From: Planctomycetota bacterium
Lineage (GTDB): Bacteria; Planctomycetota; Planctomycetia; Pirellulales; PALSA-1355
Direction of reading: 5' to 3'
Length of the DNA: 64,000 nucleotides
NCBI GenBank assembly: GCA_003389325.1
Contig: QQVE01000028.1
Location: 38,189-102,188, forward strand
This document shows positions 61,610-64,000 of the stretch, piece by piece; positions within the stretch are counted from its first letter, which is position 1, and every line of letters starts with the position of its first letter. A model generated the notes under the pieces. That model searched no databases. It was not told the origin of the DNA and saw only the letters and a program-made list of their open reading frames with translations. A program made the position numbers and the translations under genes.

Positions 61610-62512
61610 ATGCGAGCCTATCTGCAACTCGTGCGGCTACCGAACGTCTTCACGGCGATGGCCGACATCCTGCTCGGCTACCTGCTCACGCACCCGAGCC
61701 TCGAGCCGGTCGGCGAGTTCGCGCTGCTGCTGGGCGCTTCGAGCCTGCTGTACATGTCGGGCATGGTGCTCAACGACTACTTCGACCGCCAGCAGGACGC
61801 CGAAGAGCGCCCGTTCCGTCCGATCCCCTCGGGCCGCGTCTCCGAGCGGCAGGCGCTCGCGCTCGGCCTGGGCATGATGGCCGCCGGAGTGGCACTGGCC
61901 TGGGTGGCCAGCTTCGTCGCCAGCGATCCTCGCCCTGGGCTCGTGGCCACGGCGCTGGCGGCTGCGATCCTGGTCTACGACGGCGTGCTCAAGCAGACGC
62001 CCGTGGCGCCGATCGTCATGGGGGCCTGCCGCACGCTGAACATTCTGCTGGGCATGAGCCTGTCGCTGTCGGTCTGGTCGGCCCCGTACTTCGTGATCGC
62101 GGTCGGCGTGGGCCTGTACATCACCGGCGTGACGATCTTCGCCCGCTGCGAAGCCCGAGAAAGCGCCCGCGGGCAACTGGCCCTGGGCGTCGTCGTGCTG
62201 CTGGCCGGCATCGGCGTCGTGGCCTCGCTGCCCACCTGGATCACCGGCGGCGAATGGCCGGCGTTTCGCCTGCCGAACACCTGGTACCTGTTTTGGGCAC
62301 TGCTGGGCACGATGATCGGCTACCGCTGCATGCGAGCCGTGCTCGATCCGCAGCCGATGCGCGTGCAGGCTGCGGTGAAGAACGCGATCTTTTCGCTGGT
62401 GATCATCGACGCCGCGGCCTGCCTGGCCGTGCAGGACATGATCTGGGCGGTCGTCATCCTGCTGCTGCTGATACCGACGCTCACGCTGGGACGGTGGATT
62501 TACTCCACCTGA
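61610..62512 (+). CDS. UbiA-family prenyltransferase (EboC-like)
   Basis: A 300-residue integral membrane prenyltransferase with about eight helices. The first Asp-rich motif is NDYFDRQQDAEERPFRPIPSG; the second Asp motif is replaced by TIFARCEARESARG, as in EboC-like members. The ATG at 61610 (MRAYLQLVRLPNVFTA) is the family start. Acts on a lipid polyprenyl donor in the membrane; acceptor unknown. Lies between the TIM barrel and phosphodiesterase genes. Confidence 0.86.
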   Translation: MRAYLQLVRLPNVFTAMADILLGYLLTHPSLEPVGEFALLLGASSLLYMSGMVLNDYFDRQQDAEERPFRPIPSGRVSERQALALGLGMMAAGVALAWVASFVASDPRPGLVATALAAAILVYDGVLKQTPVAPIVMGACRTLNILLGMSLSLSVWSAPYFVIAVGVGLYITGVTIFARCEARESARGQLALGVVVLLAGIGVVASLPTWITGGEWPAFRLPNTWYLFWALLGTMIGYRCMRAVLDPQPMRVQAAVKNAIFSLVIIDAAACLAVQDMIWAVVILLLLIPTLTLGRWIYST

Positions 62513-62575
62513 GAGCGTTACCATTCAAGCTCGCTCCCCGACTCGCCAAGAATCGTCCGGCAAGGAACCCGAGAT

Positions 62576-63895
62576 ATGACCGATCGCGTCGTGCTGCTTT
62601 CGATTCCCGGTTTGCGAAGCGCCGATCTCGCCGCCATGCCCACGCTGCGGCGTTTGGCCGGCGAGGGCGACGTGGTGTCGCTCGTGCCGAGCTTTCCGGC
62701 GGTGACGTGCCCCGTGCAAGCCAACCTCACCACGGGCAAGCTGCCCAGCGAGCACGGCGTGGTGGCCAACGGTTTCTACTGGCGCGACAAGCACGAAGTG
62801 GAGATGTGGACCGCCTGGAACGACGCCATCGGGCAGCCGCAGATCTGGGACCTGCTGCACGAGCACGACCGGGCCCTGACCTCGGCCGTGTGGTTCCCGA
62901 TGCTCAGCAAGGGCGCGGGGGCGAACTACATCTGCACGCCCGCCCCGATTCACAATCCCGACGGCACCGAAACGCTGTGGTGCTACACAAAGCCCACGGA
63001 ACTGTACGGCACGCTCCGCGACGCGCTGGGGCACTTTCCGTTGCAGCACTTTTGGGGGCCGCTGTCGAACATCAAGTCGACCGGCTGGATCTGCGACTCG
63101 GCCGTCTGGGCTGCCCGGGAGTTTGCGCCGCGTTTCACCTACGCCTATCTGCCGCACCTCGACTATGCGGCGCAGAAGTTCGGCCCCGATAGCGAGCGCG
63201 CCGTCGCGGCGCTAGGCGAACTCGACGAGGCCATCGGCCGGCTGGTGAGCGGGGCCGCGGAAGCTTTCGGCGGCGAGGAGCCCCTGTGGCTGGTGGCCAG
63301 CGAGTACGTCATCACGCCGGTCGATCACGTCACGTATCCAAACCGCGTGCTGCGCGAGGCCGGCTTGCTCGCCATCGACGATACGCCTGAAGGCGAACAG
63401 CTCGATTTCGCCGGTAGCCGGGCCTGGGCATTGGTCGATCACCAGTTTTCGCACGTGTTCGTGGCCGACCAGGCCGACGTGGCCCGGGTGGTCGACCTGT
63501 TTCGCGGCCGCGAGGGCATCGAAGAGGTGCTGGTCGGCGAGGAAAAGGCCCGGCACGGCCTGATGCATGAGCGCTCGGGCGAGGTGTTGCTCGTCTCGTC
63601 GCCCCAGAGTTGGCAGGCGTACTACTGGTGGCTTTCCGACGATCGCGCTCCGGCCTATGCCCGCACCGTCGACATCCACCGCAAGCCGGGCTACGACCCG
63701 GTGGAGATGCACTTGGACATGGCCACCAAGACCACGCCGCTCGACGCGTCGCTGGTGCGCGGCTCGCACGGCGCCCCGCCCCGCGACGAGTCCCAGCGCG
63801 GCATCTTGCTGGCCAGCCAAAAAGGCACCCTCGTCGGCAGCGCCATGGCCGACACCGACGTCTGCGAACTCGTCCTCCGCCAGTTCGGGCTGTAA
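62576..63895 (+). CDS. Type I phosphodiesterase/nucleotide pyrophosphatase-family protein
   Basis: A 439-residue protein of the alkaline phosphatase superfamily. [21 protein letters not shown] at the metal-binding start; [29 protein letters not shown] has the nucleophile Thr region; [13 protein letters not shown] and [15 protein letters not shown] supply later metal ligands; DHQFSHVFV. No signal peptide, so cytoplasmic unless exported otherwise. In Ebo clusters a similar protein (EboF) is present. Substrate is unknown. Confidence 0.82.
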   Translation: MTDRVVLLSIPGLRSADLAAMPTLRRLAGEGDVVSLVPSFPAVTCPVQANLTTGKLPSEHGVVANGFYWRDKHEVEMWTAWNDAIGQPQIWDLLHEHDRALTSAVWFPMLSKGAGANYICTPAPIHNPDGTETLWCYTKPTELYGTLRDALGHFPLQHFWGPLSNIKSTGWICDSAVWAAREFAPRFTYAYLPHLDYAAQKFGPDSERAVAALGELDEAIGRLVSGAAEAFGGEEPLWLVASEYVITPVDHVTYPNRVLREAGLLAIDDTPEGEQLDFAGSRAWALVDHQFSHVFVADQADVARVVDLFRGREGIEEVLVGEEKARHGLMHERSGEVLLVSSPQSWQAYYWWLSDDRAPAYARTVDIHRKPGYDPVEMHLDMATKTTPLDASLVRGSHGAPPRDESQRGILLASQKGTLVGSAMADTDVCELVLRQFGL

Positions 63896-64000
63896 CCGTT
63901 TAGCCCTCTATGAAGGGTGATTGTTTGTCAACGAGTTCATCGGTGGTTCCCTTCCTCTATCCGAGCGTCGGCTGGGGAGCCTAGCCCCTGTGGGTTTTTC

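Overview
This window looks like chromosomal DNA of a non-anammox planctomycete, probably of the Pirellulales type. Reasons: high GC, planctomycete-style secreted and TPR proteins, paired ExbD genes, dispersed palindromes ending in an AGCCCGAAGCGCGAGCGAGG-type arm, and the general look of the housekeeping genes. The taxonomic call is inference; no rRNA gene is present.

Left end (33-9062): an apparent operon for a periplasmic nitrite oxidoreductase (NXR)-type type II DMSO-reductase-family enzyme. It encodes a diheme cytochrome c/heme b gamma subunit, a Tat-exported molybdopterin alpha subunit of 1156 residues, a small unknown protein, a four-cluster iron-sulfur beta subunit of 431 residues, a TorD/NarJ-type chaperone, a cupredoxin-like protein and a MOSC protein. 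Alpha and beta lengths fit the NXR branch (Nitrospira, Nitrospina, anammox) better than the shorter selenate, perchlorate or dimethylsulfide enzymes. Direction of catalysis cannot be read from sequence.

Middle (9.4-20.8 kb): a regulatory and stress module. It holds a HAD-HerA fusion ATPase, three Rnk/GreA-C-like proteins, a PAS histidine kinase with an NtrC-type sigma-54 activator, a tandem universal stress protein, a CBS-pair protein, an HPF-like ribosome hibernation factor, a BON-domain protein, CsrA nested in a longer frame, and MgtC. Several genes have good sigma-54 (-24/-12) promoters. Three of these promoter regions also carry a shared 12-base motif (GTTKACAGTGTC or its complement) 57-114 bases upstream, a likely operator of the local activator.

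20.8-23.5 kb: two decayed genes (HhH-GPD glycosylase and DUF488), an excisionase-like HTH protein, a tyrosine integrase and tRNA-Thr(CGU). The layout suggests that everything to the left, including NXR, may be an integrative island inserted at the tRNA 3' end. The other end is outside the window.

23.5-64 kb: an ordinary-looking chromosomal backbone. It includes amtB behind a consensus sigma-54 promoter, a lipid-kinase-like gene, kdsA, rpmE-prfA-prmC-murA, a YhaM-like nuclease, galE, xerD, an ExbB/ExbD/TPR cluster, an SDR gene, an ECF sigma factor with a vWA protein, cysS-ruvC-ruvA-ruvB, ispF, a three-gene ABC exporter, msrB, secreted proteins, and a TIM-barrel/UbiA/phosphodiesterase trio. Palindromic repeats sit in gaps and in two cases (murA, msrB) supply the last codons of a gene.
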